From the NCBI RefSeq assembly GCF_000293785.1, contig NZ_AKZI01000004.1:1-55922 (forward strand): a stretch of DNA of 55,922 nt. Reading direction: 5' to 3'. The notes beneath the pieces were generated by a model. That model saw only the letters and a list, made by a program, of their open reading frames with translations. It was not told the origin of the DNA and made no database searches. The stretch comes from Rhodovulum sp. PH10. GTDB lineage: Bacteria; Pseudomonadota; Alphaproteobacteria; Rhizobiales; Xanthobacteraceae. The position numbers and the translations under genes are program-made. Positions 35,101 through 44,303 of the stretch are shown piece after piece. Position 1 is the stretch's first letter. The number at the start of each line of letters is the position of its first letter.

Positions 35101-38100
35101 GACCAGCTCGTGCAGACGATCGGCGGGGCCACCGCCACCATCGACGAGCGCGCCCACACCGCCGCCGACCTGTTGCGCGACAGCGCCGAGGGCGTCACCG
35201 CCGACGTCGAGGCCCGCACCCGCGCGGCCGCCGAGCGGCTGGTCGACAGCATCGGCGGGGCCACCGGCGAGATCGACGCCCGCAGCCGCGCCGCCGCCGA
35301 CCTCCTGCGCGGCAGCGTCGACGGCGTGGTCGGCGAGATCGAGATCCGCAGCCGCAGCGCCGCCGACCTGTTGCGCGAGAACGCCGAGGGCGTCACCACC
35401 GACGTCGAGGCCCGCACCCGCGCGGCCGCCGAGCGGCTGGTCGACAGCATCGGCGGGGCCACCGACGAGATCGACGCCCGCAGCCGCGCCGCCGCCGACC
35501 TCCTGCGCGGCAGCGTCGACGGCGTGGTCGGCGACATCGAGGTCCGCACCCGCAGCGCCGCCGACCTGTTGCGCGAGAACGCCGAGGGCGTCACCACAGA
35601 CGTCGAGGCCCGCACCCGCGCGGCCGCCGAGCGGCTGGTCGACAGCATCGGCGGCGCCACCGCCGAGATCGACGCCCGCAGCCGAGCCGCCGCCGACCTC
35701 CTGCGCGGCAGCGCCGAAGGCGTGGCCGGCGACATCGAGATCCGCACCCGCGCCGCCACCGACCAGCTGGTCGAGCGCACCGGCACGCTGGTGCGCGAGG
35801 TCGAGCAGTCGACCGGCGCCAGTGCCGACGCCTTCGCCGCCCGCGTGCAGGCGCTGGCCACCGAGATCGAGAACCGCACCGGCACCGCCGCGACCGTCAT
35901 CTACGATCGCTTCGAGGGTTTTGCCCGCGACATCGAGGTGCGCAGCAACACCGCCGCGACCTTCCTGTCCGAGCGCATCGACGGCTTCGGCACCGACCTC
36001 GAGGTGCGCACCGCCGCCGCGGTCGACCGTTTGGCCGAGCGCACCGAGGCGGTCGCCCACACCGTCGAGCAGCGCAGCGACACCGCCTCCGCCCTCCTGG
36101 TCGAGCGCGCCGAGCAGGCCGTCCGCACCGTCGAGGACCGCACCGGCACCGCGGTCGACCGCTTGGCCGAGCGCACCGAGACGGTCGCCCGGACCGTCGA
36201 GCAGCGCAGCGACACCGCCTCCGCCCTCCTGGTCGAACGCGCCGAGCAGGCCGTCCGCACCGTCGAGGACCGCACCGGCGCAGCGGTCGACCGCTTGGCC
36301 GAGCGCACCGAGACGGTCGCCCGGACCGTCGAGCAGTGCAGCGACACCGCCTCCGCCCTCCTGGTCGAACGCGCCGAGCAGGCCGTCCGCACCGTCGAGG
36401 ACCGCACCGGCACCTCGACCGAGGCCTTGGCCGAGCGGATGGAGCGGCTCGCCGAGCTGATCCGCCAGGCCACCGGCGACGCCGAGCAGTCGCTCGGCCG
36501 GCTCGCCGAGAGCACCACCGGCCAGGTGCGCGGCAGCGCGGCCGAGGCCGAGGCCGCCCTGGTGCGCGCCGCCGACGGCTCGACCGAGCGGCTGCGGGCC
36601 GCGGTCGACGACCTGCGCGACACCCTCGCCTCGGTGTCCGCCTCGGTCGGCGGCAGCCTGAAGGAGGACGTGGTCGCCCTCGAGCGGCTGCTCACCGACA
36701 CCGCGACCGGGGTCGGCGGGGCGCTGCGGCGCGACGCCACCGACATCGAGCAGCTGCTGCGCTCGGTCGGCGACGCGCTCGGCGGCACGCTGCGCCAGGA
36801 CACCGCCGAGGTCGAGCGGGTGCTCACCGGCGTGGTGTCCGGCATCGGCGGCACACTGAAGACCGACGCGGCCGAGTTCGAGTACGCCCTCACCCGCGTC
36901 TCCAAGGAGATCGGCGGCCGCATCCGTCAGGACACCGCCGAGATCGAGACCGCCCTCACCGGCCTGTCGGCCGAGGTGAGCGGCACCCTCAAGCAGGACG
37001 CCGCCGAGATCGAGCGCACCCTGTCGACGCTGTCGGTCGAGGTCGGCGGCTCGCTGCGGCGCGACGCCGCCGAGGTCGAGCGCACCTTGTCGGGCGTCGG
37101 CAACGGCCTGAGCGAGACCATCCGCAACGACGTCGGCGAGGCCGAGCGGATGCTGACCTCGGTCACCGCGACCGTGACCGGCACCCTCTCGACCGTCTTC
37201 ACCGAGGTGCGCGAGACGCTCGCCCGGGATTCCGCCGAGATCGAGCGCGCCCTGTCGGCGGTGTCGGCCGGCGTGCGCGACGTGATCCGCCAGGACACCG
37301 CCGAGATCGAGCAAACCCTCACCTCGGTCTCCTCCGGCGTGCGCGACATTCTCCGCCACGACGCCGGCGAGGTGGAGCGCAGCCTCACCGCGCTGTCGTC
37401 CAACGTCAGCAGCACGCTGCGCGGGGACGCTGCCGAGGTGGAGCGCGTGCTCACCACCGCGACCAGCGGCCTGTCCGGCACGCTGCGGACCGACGCCGGC
37501 GAGCTCGAGCGCACGCTCACCGGCCTGTCCGACACCGTCGGCGAGGCGCTGAAGCGCAATGCCGCCGAGGTCCGGGAAACCCTGCTCGGGGTCGGCACCG
37601 AGGTCGCCGACACCTTCGTCGGCAAGGCCGAGGAGATCGCCGGCGCGATCGAGACGCGCTCGGGCGAGCTGAACGCCGTGCTCGACGAGAAGAGCAGCGT
37701 CCTGATCGCGGCGATGACCGCCAAGGGCGGCGAGTTCACCGCCGGCATGACGCGGGTCACCGACAGCGCGGTGAAGTCGATCGAGGCCAAAGCCTTCGCC
37801 TTCACCCAGGCGATGATGGACAACTCCAACGAGCTCGCCCGGGTGATCACCGAGGCCAGCACCAAGGCCACCGACTCCGTCAACAAGAGCCTGAAGGACC
37901 TGCAGGACACCTCGCGCAACGCGGTCACCGACTCGGCCGCCACGCTCACCAAGCGGATGCAGGACTGGCAGGAGATCACCCGCACCACCGTCGCCCAGTC
38001 GGCCGCCGGGCTCACCCAGAAGCTGCAGGAGCTGCAGGAAACCACCCGCACCTCGGTCACACAGTCGACCACCGCCCTCACCCAGAAGGCGCACGAGCTG

Positions 38101-40056
38101 CAGGAGCTGACCAAGAGCGTGATCGGCCAGACCACCGCGGTGTTCACCGAGCGCACCAAGGAGCTGCAGGACACCACCAAGGCCGTGGTGAGCCAGTCGA
38201 CCCTGGTGCTCACCGAGAAGACCCGCGAGCTGCAGGACACCACCCGCATGGTGGTCGGCCAGACCACCACGGTGTTCGCCCAGAAGGCGAACGAGCTGCA
38301 GCAGTCGACCCGCACCAGCGTCGAGGAATCGACCGCGATCGTGCTCGAGCAGGTCGAGACGCTGCAGAACGCCACCCGCAGCGCGGTCGAGCAGTCGAAG
38401 GAGACCGCGGTCGCCACCGTCTCCGAAATCCTCGAGACGCACGGCATGCTGCGCTCCGACACCACCGCGCTGTTCGAGCGGCTGCGTGACGCCAATGCGC
38501 TGATCCAGGAGGTCTTGGGCGGCGCCCAGGACAATCTCGGCGCGATCGAGCAGGGCCTGTCGTCGCGGGTGACCGACTTCGTCACCACCATGAACGAGCT
38601 CTTGGCCCGCACCAACGACACCACCGACCGGGTCAACGACCATATCGGCTCGTTCCAGGACATCAGCAGCAAGGTGCTCGGCGAGCTCGGCTCGATCGTC
38701 GAGCAGTTCGACAGCCACGGTCGCTCGCTGACCGAGATGGTCGACCTGATCGAGGGCTCGAACCGGCGCAGCGAGGAGGCCTTGTCCGACCGTCGCGGCG
38801 AGCTCGACGCGATCGTCGCCACCCTCGACGCCCGCACCGAGGACCTCGACATGCGGCTCAAGCGCTTCTCGGGCCTGCTCGAGGAATCGCTCGCCGCCGC
38901 CGAGGGCCGCGCCCGCGACATCGCCCGGGTCGTCGCCGAGGCGAGCTCGCAGAGCACGCGGGCGATCGCCGAGAACCACGAGCAGGTGCGGGTCACCGCC
39001 GAGGAGGAGCGCCAGCGCACCGCCGAGAGCCTGCGCGGAATCTACGAGCAGGCCTCGAACGAGGCGCACGCGCTGTTCCGCCAGACCTCGAACGAGGCCG
39101 AGGGCATGCTGCAGGCCGCCAACGAGCGGTTCGCGGAAGTGCTGCAGAACATGAAGCAGATGACCGCCGAGATGCAGCAGGAGCTCGACGGCACCCGCCA
39201 GGAGCTGCGGCGCGGCATCCTCGAGCTGCCGCAGGAGACCGCCGACAGCGCGGCCCAGATGCGGCGGGTGATCGTCGACCAGATCGAGGCCTTGGCCGAG
39301 CTGAACCGCATCGTCGCCCGCCACGGCCGCACGATCGACACCGCGGCGGCCGAGCAGCCGGCGCAGCAGGCCCGCCGGGCCTATCGCGAGGAGCCGGCGG
39401 CGCTGGTCGCGGTCGGCGGCGGCGGTCGCGCCGAGCCGGCCCGCCAGGCGATGCCGCCGATGCGGGAAGCCGCCTCGCCGCGCGCCGAGATGCCGATGGG
39501 TCCGCCCGTCTCACCGGTGCCGCAGCCGCCGCGTCGCGGCGAGCCGCCGATGCCGGCCCCCTCGGTCCAGCCGGCGGCGACCGCTGCCCGTGGTGGCGGC
39601 TGGCTGTCCGACCTGCTCACCCGCGCCTCGCGCGAGGACGAGGGCGAGGAGCGTGCGCCGGAGCGTGCCGGGCCCCGGCAGGAGAGCCGTCCGGACGACC
39701 GCTCGGCGCACTGGTCGATCGAGTCGCTCGACTCGCTGTCGGTCGACATCGCCCGGATGATGGACCACGACGCCGCCGCCGAGCTGTGGGACCGCTACAA
39801 CCGCGGCGAGCGCAACGTCTTCACCCGCCGGCTCTACACCATGCAGGGCCAGAAGACGTTCGACGAGATCCGCAAGCGCTACCGGGCCGACCGGGAGTTC
39901 AAGCAGACCGTCGACCGCTACATCGACGAGTTCGAGCGGCTGCTCGAGGAGGTCTCCCGCAACGACCGCGGGCAGGTCGTCTCGCGCACCTACCTGACCT
40001 CGGAGACCGGCAAGGTCTACACCATGCTGGCGCACGCGGCGGGACGGTTCGAGTGA
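32113..40056 (+). CDS. Giant membrane-anchored apolipoprotein-like repeat protein, Growth Pole Ring (GPR)-like
   Basis: 2647 residues. Acidic N-terminal region (1-125); two adjacent TM segments at about 131-154 and 160-195; from about 220 to 2330 almost unbroken amphipathic helix in 22-residue steps, for example five successive units such as QSTTALTQKAHELQELTKSVIG near 1960-2070; a Pro-rich linker (about 2430-2530); and a compact non-repetitive C-terminal domain (about 2536-2647, DIARMMDHDAAAELWDRYNRGE). This matches Agrobacterium GPR, a roughly 2100-residue apolipoprotein-like protein that forms a ring at the growing pole. Role in polar growth is inferred. ATG 32113 is chosen since relatives start MANNPKK; the ribosome binding site is weak and the frame extends to 32029. 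Confidence 0.85.
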   Translation: MANNPKKAQDPTEVALSAIQEALNMGGERKAAQDPDATGPTSEEPAGPPPEPRRDRLALPDTADADFAPPPRAEYDRRAEYDDAADFDPRPFPEPPRRVADALTPAANDDRETIGQVLQTLQRRPARTPYMVAGLFAAAWAIAAIGIVLGYWSEIGAMIAGSAAVPLAFGIATALGAPIVFFFVLAHMVARSQELRIVAQAMTRAAMRFAEPETVAYDSVVSVGQAIRREVAAMGDGVERAIARAVELEALVNNEVAALERAYNDNELRIRTLLDGIAQQRETLVGEAEQVRDALSNVHLDLSNDIFNVSEMVGERFDEVSQRITKALTDKGDTITAALGTAGERMITTLGERGGDLLERLERTSEEATRAIETVSDRLTDGINLKTGHLNDAIVEIADNMQEMVGGRLDRVADDFAQKTISLVELMESRSREITGMVMEQSDAIAGTLVETSTQIADTIAERVDEVNDTLKATGDSIVLDLSLRGSDIVSKLEETGARVSESLDERGETFTRTLTESAQALADTIGVRGDEVRDLLAERVGAFEEILSTGTGRLADQLGSRGDEVRDMLAERLAAFEEMFNTGGHELAERIGRDSATLASLITRHLAEFDRTVKTYGGEIVERIGERTRDVDDSLKTYVETFDARVATRSTEIADVLESRLVRFEEALDQRTVSIGETLTARVAEIGKSMGDGSREVVAALERRIDEITDTIASGGDRLVEAVATKMTEIDTNLGSRADGVTVALDDRIVRLEALLIGRAEALTGDIETRSKAAADLLLGRAETLAADVESRTTSAAETLLGRAEALTADIDGRTRAAAETLLDRTAAVTADVETRTTAAAEAMLGRAEQVAADIESRSRSAADLFAGRLGEATTDVETRSRTAVEEMVGRIGGMASDIEFRSQSATDRLVERAGTIAGDIEGRVQAVTDRLLGRAETVSADLESRSAAATDRVVGRIGEVSAEIETRTRAAAELLRDSAEGVTTEVEVRARSAADQLVQTIGGATATIDERAHTAADLLRDSAEGVTADVEARTRAAAERLVDSIGGATGEIDARSRAAADLLRGSVDGVVGEIEIRSRSAADLLRENAEGVTTDVEARTRAAAERLVDSIGGATDEIDARSRAAADLLRGSVDGVVGDIEVRTRSAADLLRENAEGVTTDVEARTRAAAERLVDSIGGATAEIDARSRAAADLLRGSAEGVAGDIEIRTRAATDQLVERTGTLVREVEQSTGASADAFAARVQALATEIENRTGTAATVIYDRFEGFARDIEVRSNTAATFLSERIDGFGTDLEVRTAAAVDRLAERTEAVAHTVEQRSDTASALLVERAEQAVRTVEDRTGTAVDRLAERTETVARTVEQRSDTASALLVERAEQAVRTVEDRTGAAVDRLAERTETVARTVEQCSDTASALLVERAEQAVRTVEDRTGTSTEALAERMERLAELIRQATGDAEQSLGRLAESTTGQVRGSAAEAEAALVRAADGSTERLRAAVDDLRDTLASVSASVGGSLKEDVVALERLLTDTATGVGGALRRDATDIEQLLRSVGDALGGTLRQDTAEVERVLTGVVSGIGGTLKTDAAEFEYALTRVSKEIGGRIRQDTAEIETALTGLSAEVSGTLKQDAAEIERTLSTLSVEVGGSLRRDAAEVERTLSGVGNGLSETIRNDVGEAERMLTSVTATVTGTLSTVFTEVRETLARDSAEIERALSAVSAGVRDVIRQDTAEIEQTLTSVSSGVRDILRHDAGEVERSLTALSSNVSSTLRGDAAEVERVLTTATSGLSGTLRTDAGELERTLTGLSDTVGEALKRNAAEVRETLLGVGTEVADTFVGKAEEIAGAIETRSGELNAVLDEKSSVLIAAMTAKGGEFTAGMTRVTDSAVKSIEAKAFAFTQAMMDNSNELARVITEASTKATDSVNKSLKDLQDTSRNAVTDSAATLTKRMQDWQEITRTTVAQSAAGLTQKLQELQETTRTSVTQSTTALTQKAHELQELTKSVIGQTTAVFTERTKELQDTTKAVVSQSTLVLTEKTRELQDTTRMVVGQTTTVFAQKANELQQSTRTSVEESTAIVLEQVETLQNATRSAVEQSKETAVATVSEILETHGMLRSDTTALFERLRDANALIQEVLGGAQDNLGAIEQGLSSRVTDFVTTMNELLARTNDTTDRVNDHIGSFQDISSKVLGELGSIVEQFDSHGRSLTEMVDLIEGSNRRSEEALSDRRGELDAIVATLDARTEDLDMRLKRFSGLLEESLAAAEGRARDIARVVAEASSQSTRAIAENHEQVRVTAEEERQRTAESLRGIYEQASNEAHALFRQTSNEAEGMLQAANERFAEVLQNMKQMTAEMQQELDGTRQELRRGILELPQETADSAAQMRRVIVDQIEALAELNRIVARHGRTIDTAAAEQPAQQARRAYREEPAALVAVGGGGRAEPARQAMPPMREAASPRAEMPMGPPVSPVPQPPRRGEPPMPAPSVQPAATAARGGGWLSDLLTRASREDEGEERAPERAGPRQESRPDDRSAHWSIESLDSLSVDIARMMDHDAAAELWDRYNRGERNVFTRRLYTMQGQKTFDEIRKRYRADREFKQTVDRYIDEFERLLEEVSRNDRGQVVSRTYLTSETGKVYTMLAHAAGRFE
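35170..35763 (+). repeat. Three 198-bp tandem repeats inside the GPR-like gene
   Basis: Unit starts at 35170, 35368 and 35566. Each encodes three 22-residue helices (for example LRGSVDGVVGEIEIRSRSAADL) and the DNA copies are nearly identical, pointing to recent duplication or gene conversion. Confidence 0.9.
36022..36417 (+). repeat. Three 132-bp tandem repeats inside the GPR-like gene
   Basis: Unit starts at 36022, 36154 and 36286. Each encodes two 22-residue helices (VDRLAERTETVARTVEQ..., ...LLVERAEQAVRTVEDRTG). Units 2 and 3 differ by only a few bases. Confidence 0.9.
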
Positions 40057-40109
40057 AACGCGATAGAGTGAGCTTCGAATAACAGGCGTCCGCAGAGAAC
40101 GGGACCACC

Positions 40110-40133
40110 GGAGCGCGCCCACGGGCGCGCTCC
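40110..40133 (+). terminator. Hairpin terminator after the GPR-like gene
   Basis: GGAGCGCGCC-CACG-GGCGCGCTCC, a perfect 10-bp stem, followed by TTCGCGTTTC. It starts 54 bp after the stop codon. The T run is broken, so termination may be partial. Confidence 0.6.
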
Positions 40134-40310
40134 TTCGCGTTTCTGGAGGTCTTTTCGGTGGACCGCGCGGCAGCGGCAAGGCCGCCTGCCCCGCCGCCTG
40201 CGCCACCTGGGCCGCCGCCCTGCCCCATCGGCTCGGAAAAGCCACGCTTTCTTGGTGACGCCGACGGCGGAACGTGGGATTGCGGGATCGCCGACACCGA
40301 GGAGCGAGCC

Positions 40311-40922
40311 ATGGACGAGCGCGCGAGAAGCACCGCAGCGGACACCATCGCCGGGCACTTTCGCGCCTCCTGCGAGGCGCTCGACCGCGCCGCGAACGAC
40401 CCCGCTCTGCTCGCCTCGGTGCAGGCGATCGCCGACGCGGTGACCTTGGCCTACCGCGCCGGCGGCAAGCTCCTGGTCGCCGGCAATGGCGGCAGCGCCG
40501 CCGACGCCCAGCACATCGCCGCGGAATTCCTCTCGCGCATGAACTTCGACCGCGCGCCGCTGCCGGCGGTGGCGCTGACCACCGACACCTCGGTGCTGAC
40601 CGCGGTCGGCAACGATTTCGGCTTCGACCTCCTGTTCGAGCGCCAAGTGCGGGCGCTCGGCCGGCCGGGCGACGTGTTTCTGGCGATCTCCACCTCGGGA
40701 AAATCGCCCAATGTGCTGGCGGCGCTGCGGGCGGCAAAGGAGATCGGCGTCACCACCGTGGGCTTCACCGGCAATCGCGACAGCGAGATGACCGCGCTGT
40801 GCGACCATCTGCTCGCCGCCCCCACCCCGGCGACCCCGCTGATCCAGCAGATCCACATCGTCGCCGCGCACGCGATCTGCACGCTGGTCGAGGACGCTTT
40901 GTTCGGGCCCGCCGCCCCGTGA
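40311..40922 (+). CDS. gmhA: Phosphoheptose isomerase (SIS domain)
   Basis: 203 residues. Converts sedoheptulose 7-phosphate to D-glycero-D-manno-heptose 7-phosphate, first step of ADP-heptose synthesis for the LPS core. Motifs: [47 protein letters not shown], and [16 protein letters not shown] 40311 follows GAGGAGCGAG; the open frame upstream is proline-rich and unlike the family. Overlaps the next gene by 4 nt (GTGA). Confidence 0.9.
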   Translation: MDERARSTAADTIAGHFRASCEALDRAANDPALLASVQAIADAVTLAYRAGGKLLVAGNGGSAADAQHIAAEFLSRMNFDRAPLPAVALTTDTSVLTAVGNDFGFDLLFERQVRALGRPGDVFLAISTSGKSPNVLAALRAAKEIGVTTVGFTGNRDSEMTALCDHLLAAPTPATPLIQQIHIVAAHAICTLVEDALFGPAAP

Positions 40923-42283
40923 CGGCCGCCGCGGCCGCACCGGAAGCCGCCGTCCCGGCGATCCTGCTCGCCGATGCGCGCTCGGTGTCGCTGTCGCTCG
41001 GAGGCGTGCCGCTGCTCGCCCGGCAGATCGCCGCCTTGCCCGCAGACGTCGTGACACGCATTGCCGTCGTCGCACCGGATCGCGCGGCGGCAAAAATCCG
41101 GGCGATCGTCGCCACGTCCGTGCCCAATGCGCCGTTCGAGGTTTTTGCGACCTTGTCCGAGGCGGCCGGATGGGCCGCGGCGGGGGATGCCGGAACGCCG
41201 GTACTGCTGATCGACGGCCCGGTGCTTTTCGACCTTTCCCTCGGCCCCGTCCTGCAGACGCATGCCGCGCAGACCGCCGCTCTCACGGTTGTCGCGCAGC
41301 CGACGCTCCACCCCCGCGAAAGCGACCTGATCGCCGAGCGCGACGGGGTCGTGACACAAATCTTCCCGGCCGACCGGCCGGAGAAGCAGGACCAGCGCAA
41401 TCTTTCCCCCGCCGGCATTTTCGTCGTCGCGCCGCGTGCCCTCCCGGCCGTCGTCGAGACCGGCGGCCCGCTGGCCGCGCTGCAAACGCTGCTGGCACGA
41501 CACGCAAGCATCGCCTGCCACCCGACACCGGAATACGTCTCCCGCCTGGACACCCCCGCGGCCGCCGAGGCGGCGGCCCACGACATCGCGTCGCACATCC
41601 CCGCGGCGCGGCGGCTGGCAAAGCTCCGACCGGCCCTGATGGTCGATGTCGACGGCGTGCTCAACGAGGACGCCGGCAGCCGCGGCGTGCTGTCGCCCGA
41701 CGCCATCGTGCCGATCCCCGGCGCCGGCCGGGCGCTCGCCCGCGCACGTGCAGCGGGCTTTCTCACCGTGGCGGTCACCAACCGGGCGCAGATCGCCCGC
41801 GGCGACATCACCTTCGCGATGCTCGACCGCATCCTCGGCCGGCTCGAGGCCCACCTCGCCGCCGAAGGCGGGCTTCTCGACCGCATCTATGTCTGCCCGC
41901 ACCATCCGGGCCCCGTCCCGCACGGCGGGGTGCCGGCTTTGGTGGGTCCCTGCGAGTGCCGAAAGCCCGGCACGCTCTCGTTTCGCCGCGCCTTTACCGA
42001 GCTGCCGATCGACGTCTCCCGCACCTGCATGATCGGCGACAATCTCTCCGACATCGCCGCGGCCAAGGCCGTCGGAATTCCCGGCTACGGCGTGCGCACC
42101 GGTCATGGCTGCCGCCCCGGCAAGCGACGCCCGGCCGGCACCGAGCACGCGCCCGACCAAATGTTCGACGACATTTGCGCGGCGGTGGATTTCGTTCTGG
42201 CGAACCGCCCGAGCCCGACGAAAGCGCCGGCCACAGCGACCCCCGACGACCGCGCGCCACCCTGCTGCGAAGGAGCCCCCTGA
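40919..42283 (+). CDS. Nucleotidyltransferase-like domain fused to GmhB-type HAD phosphatase
   Basis: 454 residues, GTG start inside the gmhA stop. Residues 1-235 follow the fold of sugar-phosphate nucleotidyltransferases ([45 protein letters not shown]), but the essential GGxGTRL loop is replaced by [10 protein letters not shown], so activity is doubtful. Residues 240-430 are a HAD-IIIA phosphatase with [19 protein letters not shown], the GmhB zinc motif CPHH...CEC, RKPG, and [12 protein letters not shown]. This half should dephosphorylate heptose 1,7-bisphosphate. Co-transcribed with gmhA; the remaining heptose genes are elsewhere. Confidence 0.82.
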   Translation: MTAAAAAPEAAVPAILLADARSVSLSLGGVPLLARQIAALPADVVTRIAVVAPDRAAAKIRAIVATSVPNAPFEVFATLSEAAGWAAAGDAGTPVLLIDGPVLFDLSLGPVLQTHAAQTAALTVVAQPTLHPRESDLIAERDGVVTQIFPADRPEKQDQRNLSPAGIFVVAPRALPAVVETGGPLAALQTLLARHASIACHPTPEYVSRLDTPAAAEAAAHDIASHIPAARRLAKLRPALMVDVDGVLNEDAGSRGVLSPDAIVPIPGAGRALARARAAGFLTVAVTNRAQIARGDITFAMLDRILGRLEAHLAAEGGLLDRIYVCPHHPGPVPHGGVPALVGPCECRKPGTLSFRRAFTELPIDVSRTCMIGDNLSDIAAAKAVGIPGYGVRTGHGCRPGKRRPAGTEHAPDQMFDDICAAVDFVLANRPSPTKAPATATPDDRAPPCCEGAP

Positions 42284-42286
42284 ACC

Positions 42287-42904
42287 ATGAGCGAGACCCA
42301 TTTCTACGAGCCGTCGGCGGGCCACCGCCTGTCGCACGACCCCTTCAAGGCGATCGTCGCGCCGCGCCCGATCGGCTGGATCTCGACGCTCGACGCGAAC
42401 GGCGTCGCCAATCTCGCGCCCTACAGCTTCTTCAATGCGGTGTGCGACAACCCGCCGATGATCGCCTTCTCCTCGAACACCCGGAAGCACAGCCTGACGA
42501 ACGCCGAGGCGACCGGCGAGTTCGTGTGGAATCTGGCGACGCGCCCGCTCGCCGAGGCGATGAACCTGTCGTCGGCGCCGGTGCCGGCGGAGGTCGACGA
42601 GTTCGCGCTCACCGGGCTCAAGACCGCACCATGCCGGCTGGTGCGCCCGCCGCGGGTCGCCGCCAGCCCCGCCGCGCTCGAATGCCGGCTCCTCCAGGTG
42701 GTCGAGCTGATCGGCCGCAGCGGCCGCTCGGCCGACCACTGGCTGGTGATCGGCGAGGTGATCGGCGTCCATATCCGCCCGGAATTCCTGCGCGACGGCA
42801 CCTACGACACCGGCGCTGCGCACCCGATCATGCGGGCCGGCTATCGCGACGAGTATGTCGAGGCGACGCCGGAGACGTTTTTTCGGATGTCGCGGCCGAA
42901 ATAG
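42287..42904 (+). CDS. Flavin reductase family protein (FMN-binding split barrel)
   Basis: 205 residues. AIVAPRPIGWISTLDANGVANLAPYSFFNAVCDNPPMIAFSS is the FMN-binding signature of the DIM6/NTAB flavoprotein group; TGEFVWNLATRPLAEAMN and HWLVIGEVIGVHI are also typical. It could be a flavin reductase or a domain-specific oxidoreductase; substrate unknown. AAGGAG lies inside the end of the HAD gene, 4 nt separate the two, so it is probably the third gene of the operon. Confidence 0.87.
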   Translation: MSETHFYEPSAGHRLSHDPFKAIVAPRPIGWISTLDANGVANLAPYSFFNAVCDNPPMIAFSSNTRKHSLTNAEATGEFVWNLATRPLAEAMNLSSAPVPAEVDEFALTGLKTAPCRLVRPPRVAASPAALECRLLQVVELIGRSGRSADHWLVIGEVIGVHIRPEFLRDGTYDTGAAHPIMRAGYRDEYVEATPETFFRMSRPK

Positions 42905-42908
42905 CGCG

Positions 42909-44303
42909 TCACACCGGGATCCGCACGGTCGCCCTCAGCCCGCCGAGCGGGGAATCGCCGAGCGAGATGTCGCCGCCGTGCGAGCGGGTGATGTCGCGGG
43001 CGATCGACAGGCCGAGGCCGGTGCCGCCCTCGTCCTGGTTGCGGGCGTCGTCGAGCCGCAGGAACGGCTTGAACACGTCCTCGCGCAGATGGGCCGGGAT
43101 GCCGGGACCGTCGTCGTCGACGGTGACGGTGAGCCAGCGGTGGTCGCGGTGGCCGGTGATGGCGATCTCGGTCGCGTAGCGGGCGGCGTTGGAGACGAGG
43201 TTCGACAGGCAGCGGCGAAACGCATCGGGCCGCACCGTCACCACCGGGTGACCGTGGAAGGCGACGGACGTGTGGTGGCCGTGCCGCTCGGCGTCGTAGG
43301 CCAGCTCGTCGAGGAAGGCCGCCATGTCGGTCGGCTCGGCCTGCTCGCCGGAATCGCCGCGGGCGAAGGCGAGATAGGCCTCGACCATGCGCGCCATCTC
43401 GTCGACGTCCTTCTTCAGCGCGTCGACCTCCGGCCCCTCGTCGAGCAGCGCCAGCTCGAGCTTGAAGCGCGTCAGCACCGTGCGCAAATCGTGCGACACG
43501 CCGGCGAGCATCGTCGTGCGCTGGTCGATCGCGCGCTCGACGCGGCGCTTCATCTCGATGAAGGCTAGCGCGGCGCGCCGCACCTCCTGCGCCCCGCGCG
43601 GGCCGAAATTGGCGACCTCCCGCCCCTTGCCGAAATTCTCCACCGCCTCGGTGAGCTTGAGGATCGGCCGGATCTGATTGCGCAGAAACAGGATGGCGAC
43701 GACGATCAGCACCAGCGAGGTGCCGACCATCCACAGAAGGAAGATCTCCGAGTTCGACGCATAGGCCGCATTGCGGCGCGCAAAGGTGCGGATCACCGCA
43801 TTGTCGAGCTGGATGCGGATCTCGACCAGCGACGAGCGCCCGACCGTGTCGACCCAGAACGGCCGGCCGATCTGCTTCCTGATCTCTTCCGACAGGGCCT
43901 GGTCGAGCAGCGAGAAGAACGGCTTCGGGCCGACCGGCGGCAGCTCGGTGCCGGGCAAAAAATCGACCACCAGGCCGAGCCGCTGCTGGGCGATCCGCCG
44001 CAGCGTCGCGTGCTCGGGGTCCTGCGGGTAGGAGTTGTAGATGTCGATCAGCGCGGCGATGTCCTGGGTGACGGCGGCCGAGAGGCGCCGCGTCACCGTG
44101 TTCCAGTGCCGCTCCATGAAGACGAAGGCGACCACCGATTGCAGGATCACCATCGGCGCGATGATGATCAGGAGCGTGCGGGCATAGAGCCTGGTCGGCA
44201 GCACGCCCTTGAGGAGCCGGCCGAGCCGGTGCCACACCGCGGCGACGCCGCCGGCCGCCGTGCGCAGGCGGGCGAGGCCGACGCCGAGGTCGAGGCTCGT
44301 CAC
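42909..44303 (-). CDS. EnvZ-like sensor histidine kinase
   Basis: 464 residues. TM1 (about 42-63, LLIIIAPMVILQSVVAFVF), periplasmic sensor domain to about 185, TM2 (187-208), HAMP linker (IRPILKLTEAVENFGKG), DHp with phospho-acceptor H271 in GVSHDLRTVLTRFK, then HATPase with N-box NLVSNAARYA, DDGPGI and GGTGLGLSIA. The signal is unknown. Its ATG overlaps the regulator stop by 4 nt, so both are made together. Converges on the flavin reductase gene, which ends 4 nt away. Confidence 0.92.
   Translation of the reverse strand: MTSLDLGVGLARLRTAAGGVAAVWHRLGRLLKGVLPTRLYARTLLIIIAPMVILQSVVAFVFMERHWNTVTRRLSAAVTQDIAALIDIYNSYPQDPEHATLRRIAQQRLGLVVDFLPGTELPPVGPKPFFSLLDQALSEEIRKQIGRPFWVDTVGRSSLVEIRIQLDNAVIRTFARRNAAYASNSEIFLLWMVGTSLVLIVVAILFLRNQIRPILKLTEAVENFGKGREVANFGPRGAQEVRRAALAFIEMKRRVERAIDQRTTMLAGVSHDLRTVLTRFKLELALLDEGPEVDALKKDVDEMARMVEAYLAFARGDSGEQAEPTDMAAFLDELAYDAERHGHHTSVAFHGHPVVTVRPDAFRRCLSNLVSNAARYATEIAITGHRDHRWLTVTVDDDGPGIPAHLREDVFKPFLRLDDARNQDEGGTGLGLSIARDITRSHGGDISLGDSPLGGLRATVRIPV

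Noticed and set aside
32074-39324. A 7.2-kb open frame on the minus strand opposite the giant gene
   Set aside because: It is the reverse shadow of a GC-rich repeat with constant codon pattern; translation is Asp/Gly/Ala/Leu noise, no domain, no ribosome binding site.
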